A stretch of 13,550 nt of DNA from an uncultured Clostridia bacterium. GTDB lineage: Bacteria > Bacillota > Clostridia > TANB77 > CAG-508. Below are positions 7,551 through 13,550 of this stretch, one piece after another. The stretch's first letter is position 1. Each line of letters begins with the position of its first letter. The stretch lies in contig CAQYCU010000038.1 in assembly GCA_948919095.1 (NCBI GenBank), positions 1-13,550 of the forward strand, read 5' to 3'. The position numbers and the translations under genes were made by a program. The notes under the pieces are model-generated. The model was not told the DNA's origin and made no database searches. It saw nothing but the letters and a program-made list of their open reading frames with translations.

Positions 7551-8267
7551 ATGTCAATATACGCAATAGGAGACTTGCATTTATCATTTAGTGAAAATAA
7601 GCCAATGGATATATTTGGAAACTCTTGGAAAAATTATGAAGAAAAAATGAAACAAAACTGGATAAAAAAAGTAAAGGAAGATGACTTAGTAATATTGCCT
7701 GGAGACTTTTCGTGGGCAATGAAATTAGAAGATACTAAAAAAGATTTTGAATACCTAAATAATTTACCAGGAAAAAAAATATTATCAAAAGGAAATCATG
7801 ATTATTGGTGGAAAACAATAAAAAGCATGAAGCAATTTGTCGAAGAATGTAATTTCACAAATATTGAGTTTTTGAGTAACAACGCATTTATATATGAAAA
7901 CAATATAATTGTTGGAACACGTGGTTGGGCTTTTACTGAAAGTGAAAATAGCCAAAAGATGCACAATAGAGAAACGGTGAGGCTTGAAAATTCGATACAA
8001 TGTGCACTGGAATTAGCAAAAGACAAAAATATCGAAGACTATAGAATAATTTGTGCAATGCACTATCCACCAACTACAAAGCAAATGCTTGAAAAAAATA
8101 TACAAAGTAAATATATTAATATTATGAAAAAATATAATATACAAACCTGTATATATGGACATTTACATGGAAAATCACATAATGAAGCAATAGAAGGAAT
8201 TATAGATAATGTAAACTTACGATTAGTAAGTTCAGACTATTTAAAATTTGACCCAATATTATTATAA
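7551..8267 (+). CDS. Metallophosphoesterase (calcineurin-like phosphohydrolase)
   Basis: A cytoplasmic hydrolase of 238 residues with all five blocks of the two-metal phosphoesterase fold: GDLH (7-10), PGDFSW (50-55, Asp52), GNHD (81-84), MHYPP (170-174, His171) and GHLHG (203-207). The short length and a tryptophan-rich stretch after GNHD (YWW) resemble the small clostridial predicted phosphohydrolases of COG1768. There is no signal peptide or membrane segment. The substrate is unknown; the family includes nucleotidases, phosphodiesterases and protein phosphatases. The start has an AAAAGGAAAA site 4-10 bases upstream. It lies 42 bases after tsaD and 25 bases before the wall hydrolase gene, so co-transcription is likely. 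Confidence 0.92.
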   Translation: MSIYAIGDLHLSFSENKPMDIFGNSWKNYEEKMKQNWIKKVKEDDLVILPGDFSWAMKLEDTKKDFEYLNNLPGKKILSKGNHDYWWKTIKSMKQFVEECNFTNIEFLSNNAFIYENNIIVGTRGWAFTESENSQKMHNRETVRLENSIQCALELAKDKNIEDYRIICAMHYPPTTKQMLEKNIQSKYINIMKKYNIQTCIYGHLHGKSHNEAIEGIIDNVNLRLVSSDYLKFDPILL

Positions 8268-8292
8268 GAATGAAACAGGAGAAAAATAAGTA

Positions 8293-9519
8293 GTGAGATT
8301 AAGAAATAAGATAATAATAACTATAGTTATGTTAGCTATGATGGCAATTTTGAATAACAATGTGTTTGCAAGTTCAACGAATAGCACAGATGAAATAAAC
8401 TCTTCAACAATGATACAAACAAGTTCATCAATGAAACTTGAGATACCAATAGTAAAGCAAAAAAAAGAAATAGATTTGAATGAGATAATTGAAAAAAATG
8501 AAAAAGAAGTCATAACAGAAAGAATAGAAAAGAATGAAATAGATGTTGAATTTAGCACACATTATAGAGAAAACAATTCATTGGCAAAAGGAAAAATTCA
8601 AACTTTACAAGAAGGGCAGGATGGTAAGCAAAATGCAATAATGAAAAGCATCTATAAAGAAGGAGAATTAATAAAAAATGAACAATTATCATCAGAAGTT
8701 ACAAAAGCGTCAATAGATAAAATAGTTGAAGTTGGAATTGCATCATATGGAGACAACTATGTACCAATTGTAGGAGATAAACTCCAAGCTACTCCAGTAA
8801 TATTAGCAATTAGAGTAGAACCATCGGCAGAAGCAGATAAAGTAGTAACAATAAATAAAGGAAATGTAGTAACTTTAGTGTCACAAAAGGATGATTGGTA
8901 TTATGTACAATATGAAACTTCATATGGTTGGGTTGAAAAAAACAGTTTAACACAGTATGACCCAAATCAAGGGGGAAGCGGAGATGGAAATACTGTTCAA
9001 TACTCAAAAGAACAATTAACACAAAACTTAGGATTTAGTATGTTACTAAATAGAAAAAGTGGACTATCAGTTGACCAATTTAAGAAAATATTTGAAAATG
9101 ACAGTAATGATAAGAAAAATGTATTTAAAGAAAATGCAGAATATTTTTATTATGTAGAACAACAATACAACATAAATGGACTATTTGTTGCAGCAGTTGC
9201 AATCCATGAAAGTGCGTGGGGATGCTCAAACATAGCACAATCAAAAAAGAACTTATTTGGATATCAAGCATATGATAAGGACCCATATGACAATGCACAA
9301 GGATTTTCAACTTATGCAGAAGGAATAGACCTGGTATCAAGAGTATTTGTAAAATATTATATAAACCCACCAGGAACAGCAATATACAATGGAGAAAAAG
9401 CTGTAGGAACATATTATAAAGGTTCAACAGTAAGTGCAGTAAATGTATCCTATGCAACTGATAAAAACTGGGCAAATGGCGTATATAAATGGATTGTGTA
9501 TTTATACAATAAATTATAA
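8293..9519 (+). CDS. Secreted cell-wall hydrolase: G5 domain, bacterial SH3 domain, GH73 glucosaminidase
   Basis: A 408-residue exported autolysin-type enzyme expected to cut the GlcNAc-MurNAc bond of peptidoglycan. A signal peptide covers residues 1-26: RLRNK, a hydrophobic core, and VFA before the cut. Residues about 74-149 look like a G5 domain, with the typical THYRENNSLAKG and a closing DKIVEVG. Residues about 164-222 form an SH3b domain (ILAIRVEP, GNVVTLVSQKDDWYYVQY, YGWVEKN). A Gly/Ser linker leads to a GH73 domain at about 236-408. There the probable catalytic glutamate is Glu306 in VAAVAIHESAWG, followed by SKKNLFGYQAYD. The start is a GTG with AGGAG 11 bases upstream. The first in-frame ATG would cut into the signal peptide, so GTG is well supported. 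G5 and SH3 are expected to bind wall polymers. A role in spore or vegetative wall turnover is undecided. Confidence 0.9.
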   Translation: MRLRNKIIITIVMLAMMAILNNNVFASSTNSTDEINSSTMIQTSSSMKLEIPIVKQKKEIDLNEIIEKNEKEVITERIEKNEIDVEFSTHYRENNSLAKGKIQTLQEGQDGKQNAIMKSIYKEGELIKNEQLSSEVTKASIDKIVEVGIASYGDNYVPIVGDKLQATPVILAIRVEPSAEADKVVTINKGNVVTLVSQKDDWYYVQYETSYGWVEKNSLTQYDPNQGGSGDGNTVQYSKEQLTQNLGFSMLLNRKSGLSVDQFKKIFENDSNDKKNVFKENAEYFYYVEQQYNINGLFVAAVAIHESAWGCSNIAQSKKNLFGYQAYDKDPYDNAQGFSTYAEGIDLVSRVFVKYYINPPGTAIYNGEKAVGTYYKGSTVSAVNVSYATDKNWANGVYKWIVYLYNKL

Positions 9520-9537
9520 TTTTTTACAAATTATTAC

Positions 9538-9566
9538 TTGCTATTTTACAAAAGTTAGTGTATTAT
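9538..9566 (+). promoter_or_regulatory. Possible promoter before the 9586 gene
   Basis: TTGCTA (9538-9543) and TATTAT (9561-9566) are separated by 17 bases, matching sigma-A consensus at 4 of 6 and 5 of 6 positions. The start would fall near 9573, on the GGGAGG ribosome site itself, leaving a very short leader. An alternative pair is TTTACA (9545-9550) with TATAAA (9566-9571) at 15 bases. The 66-base gap is larger than the gaps inside the preceding operon, which supports a separate unit. Confidence 0.35.
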
Positions 9567-9585
9567 ATAAAAGGGAGGAAATACG

Positions 9586-10008
9586 ATGAAGAGAACACTA
9601 GTATTTATAACAATATTCGCAATTGCATTATGTATATTTTTATGCAACCCTGTATATGCTAATAGTAATAATGCTAAATCTGGCGAAATAATATCAAATG
9701 AAACAAAAGGACAATTAGTTTCATTAACTAATAAAGAATTACAATCAATAAAGGACTACCAGGAAGCATATGGAAGTGATACATATGGGGTAGTTGCATA
9801 CATATTAGATAAAATAAGAGTATATATTATTCCATTTACATTTTTAGGACTAGCAATTAGCGGAATATATCAATATATAACAGGTATGAGAAATCTTGAA
9901 AAAAGAGATAAAGGTTTCAATGGAATGATAGCAATAATTACAGTATTCGTTATATGTCAAGTATTACCATTAATATTTGCCATAGTAGTAAAAGGTTGGA
10001 GGGGTTAA
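9586..10008 (+). CDS. Small membrane protein with signal peptide and two membrane segments (TrbC/VirB2-pilin-like topology)
   Basis: I do not recognise this 140-residue protein from a named family. Residues 1-25 form a clear signal peptide (KR, hydrophobic core, PVYA before the cut). A polar stretch of about 50 residues follows, then membrane segment 1 at about 78-98, a short positively charged loop MRNLEKRDKGF (101-111), and membrane segment 2 at about 113-135, ending in KGWRG. A cleaved leader plus two membrane helices joined by a short basic loop is the plan of TrbC/VirB2 pilins of type IV secretion systems. Length and order fit, but sequence homology is not shown. A strong GGGAGG site is 7 bases before the ATG. 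The stop is 3 bases before the giant downstream gene, whose GGAGGGG site lies inside this gene's end, so the two are probably translationally coupled and functionally linked. Confidence 0.75.
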   Translation: MKRTLVFITIFAIALCIFLCNPVYANSNNAKSGEIISNETKGQLVSLTNKELQSIKDYQEAYGSDTYGVVAYILDKIRVYIIPFTFLGLAISGIYQYITGMRNLEKRDKGFNGMIAIITVFVICQVLPLIFAIVVKGWRG

Positions 10009-10011
10009 CAA

Positions 10012-13000
10012 ATGAAAGTTTTATTTGCAGTAAGTAACGATAATATCACAACATCAGTAGTAAGTAAGTATCAACAAACTTATAAAGAAATAATAACAAG
10101 CAAGAATGTATATTATTTTAATGCAATAATAAAAGAATTACAGAATGACAAAACTTATGACGCAATAGTTATAGGTGAAGATTTGGAGCCAGTTGCAAAC
10201 AATAATTATGAAGCAATTGATAAATTTTTAATTGAAAAATTAGATAGAATAAGTGATGAAGCATCTAAACCAACAGGTGAAGATATTCCAATAATATTCA
10301 TTTGTGCTGAGAGAAGAACAAAATCAAGTCAATTATTACTTAGACTATTTAGTATGAGTATATATAATGCTTTAATTGGAAACGACAGAAGCGTTAATAA
10401 AGTGTGTGCTTTGATAAATAAACCACGCAGTAAAAAAGAAGCAAAAAGATATTATCAGATTGAAACTGACCAAGCTGAATATGCAACTGAAACTGAAGAA
10501 CTAGTTAGTGAAGACCAAATTCAAAGCATATTAAATTATTATAAAAAAATAGGTTTAAACGAGAAGAAATGTGTTGAAGCTTTTGATAGTATTGCAAAAC
10601 AATATGATGACACACAACTTAGAATAATTGTAAAATTTTTACCAATGTCAGTAAAAGCTATATTAGAAATTAATTCTCAAACATATCAACAACTTATGAC
10701 TGGTGGCACAGTATTATCAAATGGAAAATACAATAAATACAAACCAGAACCAGCTAAAAATCAAGGAAAACTAGAATTTTTAGAGAAAGATTTAGAAAAA
10801 ACAAAGCTTTCTGAGCCAGTTGTAATTCCAGAAACAATGAACTTATCAAGTGCATCAATTTCAACAAATAATTATAATAATCAAAACTATAATACAGCAA
10901 ATCAAGTACAAAACATGAATGTACAAAGAAATAATATGACATCAAACATAAATCAACAAACAAATAATCAAGTTTATGGAAATTATAATAATTATATGAA
11001 TAATAACAACAATTTGTACAATAATAAAGGATATTATAATTTATATAACCAACAAAAAAATCAAAATTCAATACAACAAACAAATACACAATATAATTCT
11101 CAATACAACCAACAACCAAAACCAACATACAGTTCAAATTACAATCAATATAAACCACAGGAAAATGTACAAACAACAAATTCAATGAGAAATGAAAACA
11201 ATAATATTGCAGAACCACAAAACAATAACATAAATGATATTATAAATACTACACAAAGTAGTATTGAACCAGTAGCATCAAGAATGCCAAATGCTAACAA
11301 CAATAATAATGTACTTGTAGAAAGCACAGTAACACCACCTACAACAGTAAGTGAAAACAATTCAATAATGGCCGTTCAACCTGTAGCAGTTGAACCAGTA
11401 AAAAGAGGAAGAGGAAGACCACGTAAAACGCCACTAGTATCAGAAGATGAAGTTCCAAAAGTAAAAAGAGGAAGAGGAAGACCACGTAAAACGCCATTAA
11501 CTTCAGAAGAAAATATAAATGCAACTTCTGAAGCGATAGGTACATTTACTGACAATAGTTCAGATATATTATCAGGTATTAATAGTGAAAATGAGATAAC
11601 AATACCACAAGTAGAAGAAATTATGCCAGAAGTTGAAAATACTACTGAAACGATACTACCAGGAATAGAGGAAACAAGTACTACTGAGAATATATTACCA
11701 GGAGTAGAACCAACAAGTGCTACTGAAGATATGTTACCAGGAGTAGAACCAACAAGTGCTACTGAAGATATGTTACCAGGAGTAGAATCAACAAGTGCTA
11801 CTGAAGACATGCTACCAGGAGTAGAAACAACAAATAATGTTGAAAATGTATTACCAGGACTAGATGAAACAAGTGATGTTGAAACTATATTACCTGGAAT
11901 AGAAGAAAATAATACTACTGATAATACGCTACGAAAAGTAGAAGAAATAAACGAAAACACTGAAGAAGCTAATAATAATTCTGAAAGTGAAAATGGAGAA
12001 AGTGATATGAATAATTTTAACCAGAATCCTTATGGAGGAAACAACCCACAAAATCCATATGGAAATGGAATGAATAACAATCAACCATTCTATAAGATGA
12101 ATAATAATTTTAATCCAAACAATCCTTATGGGAACAATCCACAAAACCCATATGGAAATGGATATAATCCACAAAACCCATATGGAAACGTAAATGGATA
12201 TAACCCACAAAATCCATATGGAAATGTAAATAATGGATATAATCCACAGAACCCATATGGAAATGGAATGGGATATAACCCACAAAACCCATATGGAAAT
12301 GGAATGGGATATAATCCACAAAACCCATATGGAAATGTAAATAATGGATATAATCCACAGAACCCATATGATAATGGAATGAATAACAATCCACAAAATC
12401 CTTATGGAACAGAACCTACAAATCCATTTGGAAATGAACAAGTAAATAATGTTAAAGAGCAACCAGGAGTGGATACACAAAATATATTTGATAATAATAT
12501 AAATCCAACAAATGATTTAATTGAAAATATTGAATCAACAGTTGAAGCTCCAGCTGGATTAGTTGTTAAAAATGGAAAAGTTGCATTATTCGTAGGAACA
12601 ACAAAAAATGGAACATCATTTATTGTAAACAATTTATCATCAATACTTTCTAACAGTGGAATAAAAACAGCAATAATTGATTTAACAAAAAATAGAAATG
12701 CATATTATATGTTCACTGACAATAAAGCCGATTTGATGCAAGTTGCAGCAAATAGTTTAAAGAGTTTACAAAATGGAGAACCAAAAGGAATAGAAGTAAA
12801 CAAAAATTTAACTGTATTTACAGGACTTCCTGATGACAATACAGAAGCAATAAATCCAAATCAAATAATAGAAAATGTTTCAAGCAAATATGATGTAATA
12901 TTACTTGACTGTGACTTTGATACAAATGAAGAATATTATAAACTTGCAAATGAAATATATCTAGTTCAATCAATGGATGCTTTTACAATTCAACCATTAA

Positions 13001-13473
13001 CAAAATTACTAAGTGATTTAAAGAATAACAATATGTTAGACGAAAGCAAATTAAGGATAATAATTAACAAACATATTAAAACAAGCAAACTTGATACAAA
13101 GATGATAATTGGAGGAATGTCAAAATATAATGAACCATCAATGACATTACAAAGAGATATATTTAATCCAGATAATATTAAGTCAGTAGTAGTGGCATTT
13201 GAAGAACAAAACTATGTAAAATATATTGAAGACATTGCGATGTGCCATTTATCACTAAATGGATATACAAAAAATCTAATACAAAGCTTAGATGAATTAA
13301 AGAATATGGTATACCCACTAATTGCAGGAAATAATGGAGGAAATACACCAAATAACTACAATAATACAGAAACTAAAAAAAGAAAAGGATTTTTCGGAAT
13401 TAATAAAAAAGAAGAGGCAGCCTTTTCAAATGATATGAATAATACATTAAATAAAATGAGAACAAATTATTAA
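10012..13473 (+). CDS. Giant TadZ/CpaE-like protein: pseudo-receiver, long repeat-rich linker with AT-hooks, MinD/ParA-fold domain with degenerate P-loop
   Basis: 1153 residues. Residues 1-140 (MKVLFAVSND..., then DAIVIGEDLEP, then DIPIIFICAERR) look like a response-regulator receiver fold, with Glu56 where the phosphoacceptor Asp is expected. Residues 160-235 are helical. Residues 284-430 are Q/N/Y-rich. Two AT-hook motifs, KRGRGRPRK, lie at 464-472 and 485-493. Seven 13-residue acidic repeats span 549-639, and NPYG repeats span 670-809. Residues 853-1115 resemble a MinD/ParA-fold domain. GTTKNGTS (862-869) sits where GKGGVGKT belongs, and DVILLDCDFD (961-970) is the Walker B-like strand. 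A receiver-like N-terminus plus ParA-like C-terminus is the TadZ/CpaE plan (polar localisation of Tad pili), but those proteins usually have about 400-600 residues. It overlaps no neighbour and starts 3 bases after the small membrane protein gene. TadZ kinship is inferred. Alternatives are a scaffold of a T4SS-like machine or a chromosome-positioning factor. Confidence 0.8.
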   Translation: MKVLFAVSNDNITTSVVSKYQQTYKEIITSKNVYYFNAIIKELQNDKTYDAIVIGEDLEPVANNNYEAIDKFLIEKLDRISDEASKPTGEDIPIIFICAERRTKSSQLLLRLFSMSIYNALIGNDRSVNKVCALINKPRSKKEAKRYYQIETDQAEYATETEELVSEDQIQSILNYYKKIGLNEKKCVEAFDSIAKQYDDTQLRIIVKFLPMSVKAILEINSQTYQQLMTGGTVLSNGKYNKYKPEPAKNQGKLEFLEKDLEKTKLSEPVVIPETMNLSSASISTNNYNNQNYNTANQVQNMNVQRNNMTSNINQQTNNQVYGNYNNYMNNNNNLYNNKGYYNLYNQQKNQNSIQQTNTQYNSQYNQQPKPTYSSNYNQYKPQENVQTTNSMRNENNNIAEPQNNNINDIINTTQSSIEPVASRMPNANNNNNVLVESTVTPPTTVSENNSIMAVQPVAVEPVKRGRGRPRKTPLVSEDEVPKVKRGRGRPRKTPLTSEENINATSEAIGTFTDNSSDILSGINSENEITIPQVEEIMPEVENTTETILPGIEETSTTENILPGVEPTSATEDMLPGVEPTSATEDMLPGVESTSATEDMLPGVETTNNVENVLPGLDETSDVETILPGIEENNTTDNTLRKVEEINENTEEANNNSESENGESDMNNFNQNPYGGNNPQNPYGNGMNNNQPFYKMNNNFNPNNPYGNNPQNPYGNGYNPQNPYGNVNGYNPQNPYGNVNNGYNPQNPYGNGMGYNPQNPYGNGMGYNPQNPYGNVNNGYNPQNPYDNGMNNNPQNPYGTEPTNPFGNEQVNNVKEQPGVDTQNIFDNNINPTNDLIENIESTVEAPAGLVVKNGKVALFVGTTKNGTSFIVNNLSSILSNSGIKTAIIDLTKNRNAYYMFTDNKADLMQVAANSLKSLQNGEPKGIEVNKNLTVFTGLPDDNTEAINPNQIIENVSSKYDVILLDCDFDTNEEYYKLANEIYLVQSMDAFTIQPLTKLLSDLKNNNMLDESKLRIIINKHIKTSKLDTKMIIGGMSKYNEPSMTLQRDIFNPDNIKSVVVAFEEQNYVKYIEDIAMCHLSLNGYTKNLIQSLDELKNMVYPLIAGNNGGNTPNNYNNTETKKRKGFFGINKKEEAAFSNDMNNTLNKMRTNY
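10861..11310 (+). repeat. Q/N/Y-rich low-complexity coding segment (prion-like)
   Basis: Residues about 284-433 of the giant protein are dominated by Asn, Gln and Tyr, with runs such as NNYNNQNYN and YNNYMNNNNNLYNN and few charged or hydrophobic residues. The DNA is correspondingly rich in AAT, AAC, CAA and TAT codons. There is no strict period. Composition of this type is typical of disordered, self-associating (prion-like) segments. Confidence 0.85.
11398..11496 (+). repeat. Two exact 36-bp repeats encoding AT-hook motifs
   Basis: Positions 11398-11433 and 11461-11496 are identical over 36 bases and lie 63 bases (21 codons) apart. Each encodes VKRGRGRPRKTP, containing the RGRP core with flanking basic residues that defines the AT-hook, a minor-groove binder of A/T-rich DNA. 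Exact nucleotide identity, including the rarer CGT and ACG codons, indicates recent duplication or strong constraint. Confidence 0.85.
11656..11928 (+). repeat. Seven tandem 39-bp repeats (13-residue acidic unit LPGVEPTSATEDM)
   Basis: Units begin at 11656, 11695, 11734, 11773, 11812, 11851 and 11890. The consensus peptide is LPG(V/I)E.TS..E.(M/I/V). Units 2 and 3 are identical over all 39 bases and unit 4 differs by only two, while the outer units diverge. This pattern indicates recent expansion from the middle of the array. The array keeps the frame, and a decayed eighth unit starts at 11929 (LRKVEEINENTEE). Confidence 0.93.
12019..12438 (+). repeat. NPYG minisatellite (about 12 imperfect copies encoding NPQNPYGN-type units)
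   Basis: Residues 670-809 contain about twelve copies of (P)QNPYGN separated by variable linkers such as GM, GMGY, VNGY or VNNGY, so unit length varies from about 8 to 13 codons. Most copies carry CCATATGGAAA at the NPYGN core. A block beginning GTAAATAATGG occurs at 12226 and again at 12337 with the same downstream codons, including the unusual CAG, indicating a 111-base segmental duplication. The last copy is NPFG. Confidence 0.93.
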
Positions 13474-13477
13474 AAAA

Positions 13478-13514
13478 TTAAGTTATAGGAGATATTTTAT
13501 TTCCTATAACTTAA
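13478..13514. terminator. 13-bp perfect hairpin after the giant gene
   Basis: TTAAGTTATAGGA (13478-13490) pairs perfectly with TCCTATAACTTAA (13502-13514) around an 11-base loop, starting 5 bases after the stop codon. On the plus strand no T tract follows, so it is a non-canonical terminator or an mRNA 3'-end or processing element for the giant gene. Read on the minus strand, the stem is followed directly by six Ts (complement of A 13472-13477). That is the form expected of an intrinsic terminator for a convergent gene, if one exists to the right of the window. Confidence 0.5.
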
Positions 13515-13550
13515 CGTATGATAAAATACGAGAAATGAGGTAAATCCTTT

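Noticed and set aside
9493..9525. Intrinsic terminator after the wall hydrolase
   Set aside because: A 7-8 bp stem with a G-U pair lies inside the end of the coding region, and the T run begins 9 bases after the stem, so the geometry is poor.
11656..12438. CRISPR-like array
   Set aside because: Repeats are contiguous or nearly so, in frame, imperfect and translated on the plus strand. There are no unique spacers of uniform length and no cas genes.
11376..12480. Minus-strand open frames opposite the repeat arrays, with repeated SYGFCGLYP-like or STPGN-like units
   Set aside because: Their repeats are a by-product of in-frame repeats on the plus strand; they have no ribosome site and lie entirely inside the giant gene.
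10012..13473. Reading the giant gene as a fusion caused by sequencing error or two joined genes
   Set aside because: The frame is open throughout, the repeats keep a codon period, codon use is similar along it, and there is no stop or frame shift at domain borders. The composite is therefore taken as real.
13519..13550. Promoter and start region of a next gene (TG-A-TAAAAT at 13519-13527, GAGG near 13536)
   Set aside because: There is no recognisable -35 element, the motif lies inside a small palindrome, and no start codon with a usable frame is visible before the window ends.

Overview
The window is strongly A+T-rich, uses ATA, AGA and AAA codons heavily, has purine-rich Shine-Dalgarno sites, and carries spoIVA. 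This points to a low-GC, endospore-forming Firmicute, most likely one of the Clostridia. I see no rRNA, tRNA, CRISPR array, insertion sequence or integrase, and the gene content looks chromosomal. Genus and species cannot be read from the sequence.

Layout. (1) Positions 1-1372, minus strand: spoIVA, the ATPase that forms the basal layer of the spore coat, cut at its 3' end by the window edge. A sigma-E-like promoter lies just upstream. (2) Positions 1582-5575, plus strand, divergent from spoIVA: a eukaryotic-type (UAP1-like) UDP-HexNAc pyrophosphorylase, a left-handed beta-helix protein resembling the GlmU acetyltransferase domain, and recG. (3) Positions 5755-9519, plus strand, behind a strong-looking promoter and an 11-bp stem-loop: an M50 site-2 protease, tsaD (tRNA t6A synthesis), a metallophosphoesterase, and a secreted G5-SH3-GH73 wall hydrolase. 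(4) Positions 9586-13473, plus strand: a two-gene unit made of a small signal-peptide protein with two membrane segments (TrbC/VirB2-pilin-like in shape) and a giant 1153-residue protein.

The giant protein is the most unusual item. Its ends resemble TadZ/CpaE: a pseudo-receiver at the N-terminus and a MinD/ParA-fold domain at the C-terminus. The P-loop of that C-terminal domain has lost both lysines. Between the two ends lie about 600 residues of low complexity: a Q/N-rich tract, two exact AT-hook motifs, seven tandem 13-residue acidic repeats, and about twelve NPYG-type repeats. My working hypothesis is a non-catalytic, possibly condensate-forming and DNA-touching scaffold that works with the small membrane protein, perhaps at a Tad-like or type IV-secretion-like envelope machine encoded further downstream. 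This is inference, because the window ends 77 bases after the gene.

The genes of parts 2 and 3 have housekeeping roles in envelope precursor synthesis, DNA repair, membrane proteolysis, tRNA modification and wall turnover. Their 4-42 base gaps suggest co-transcription in two operons. The UAP1-like plus GlmU-C-like pair could supply the last two steps to UDP-GlcNAc from separate proteins rather than from one bifunctional GlmU.
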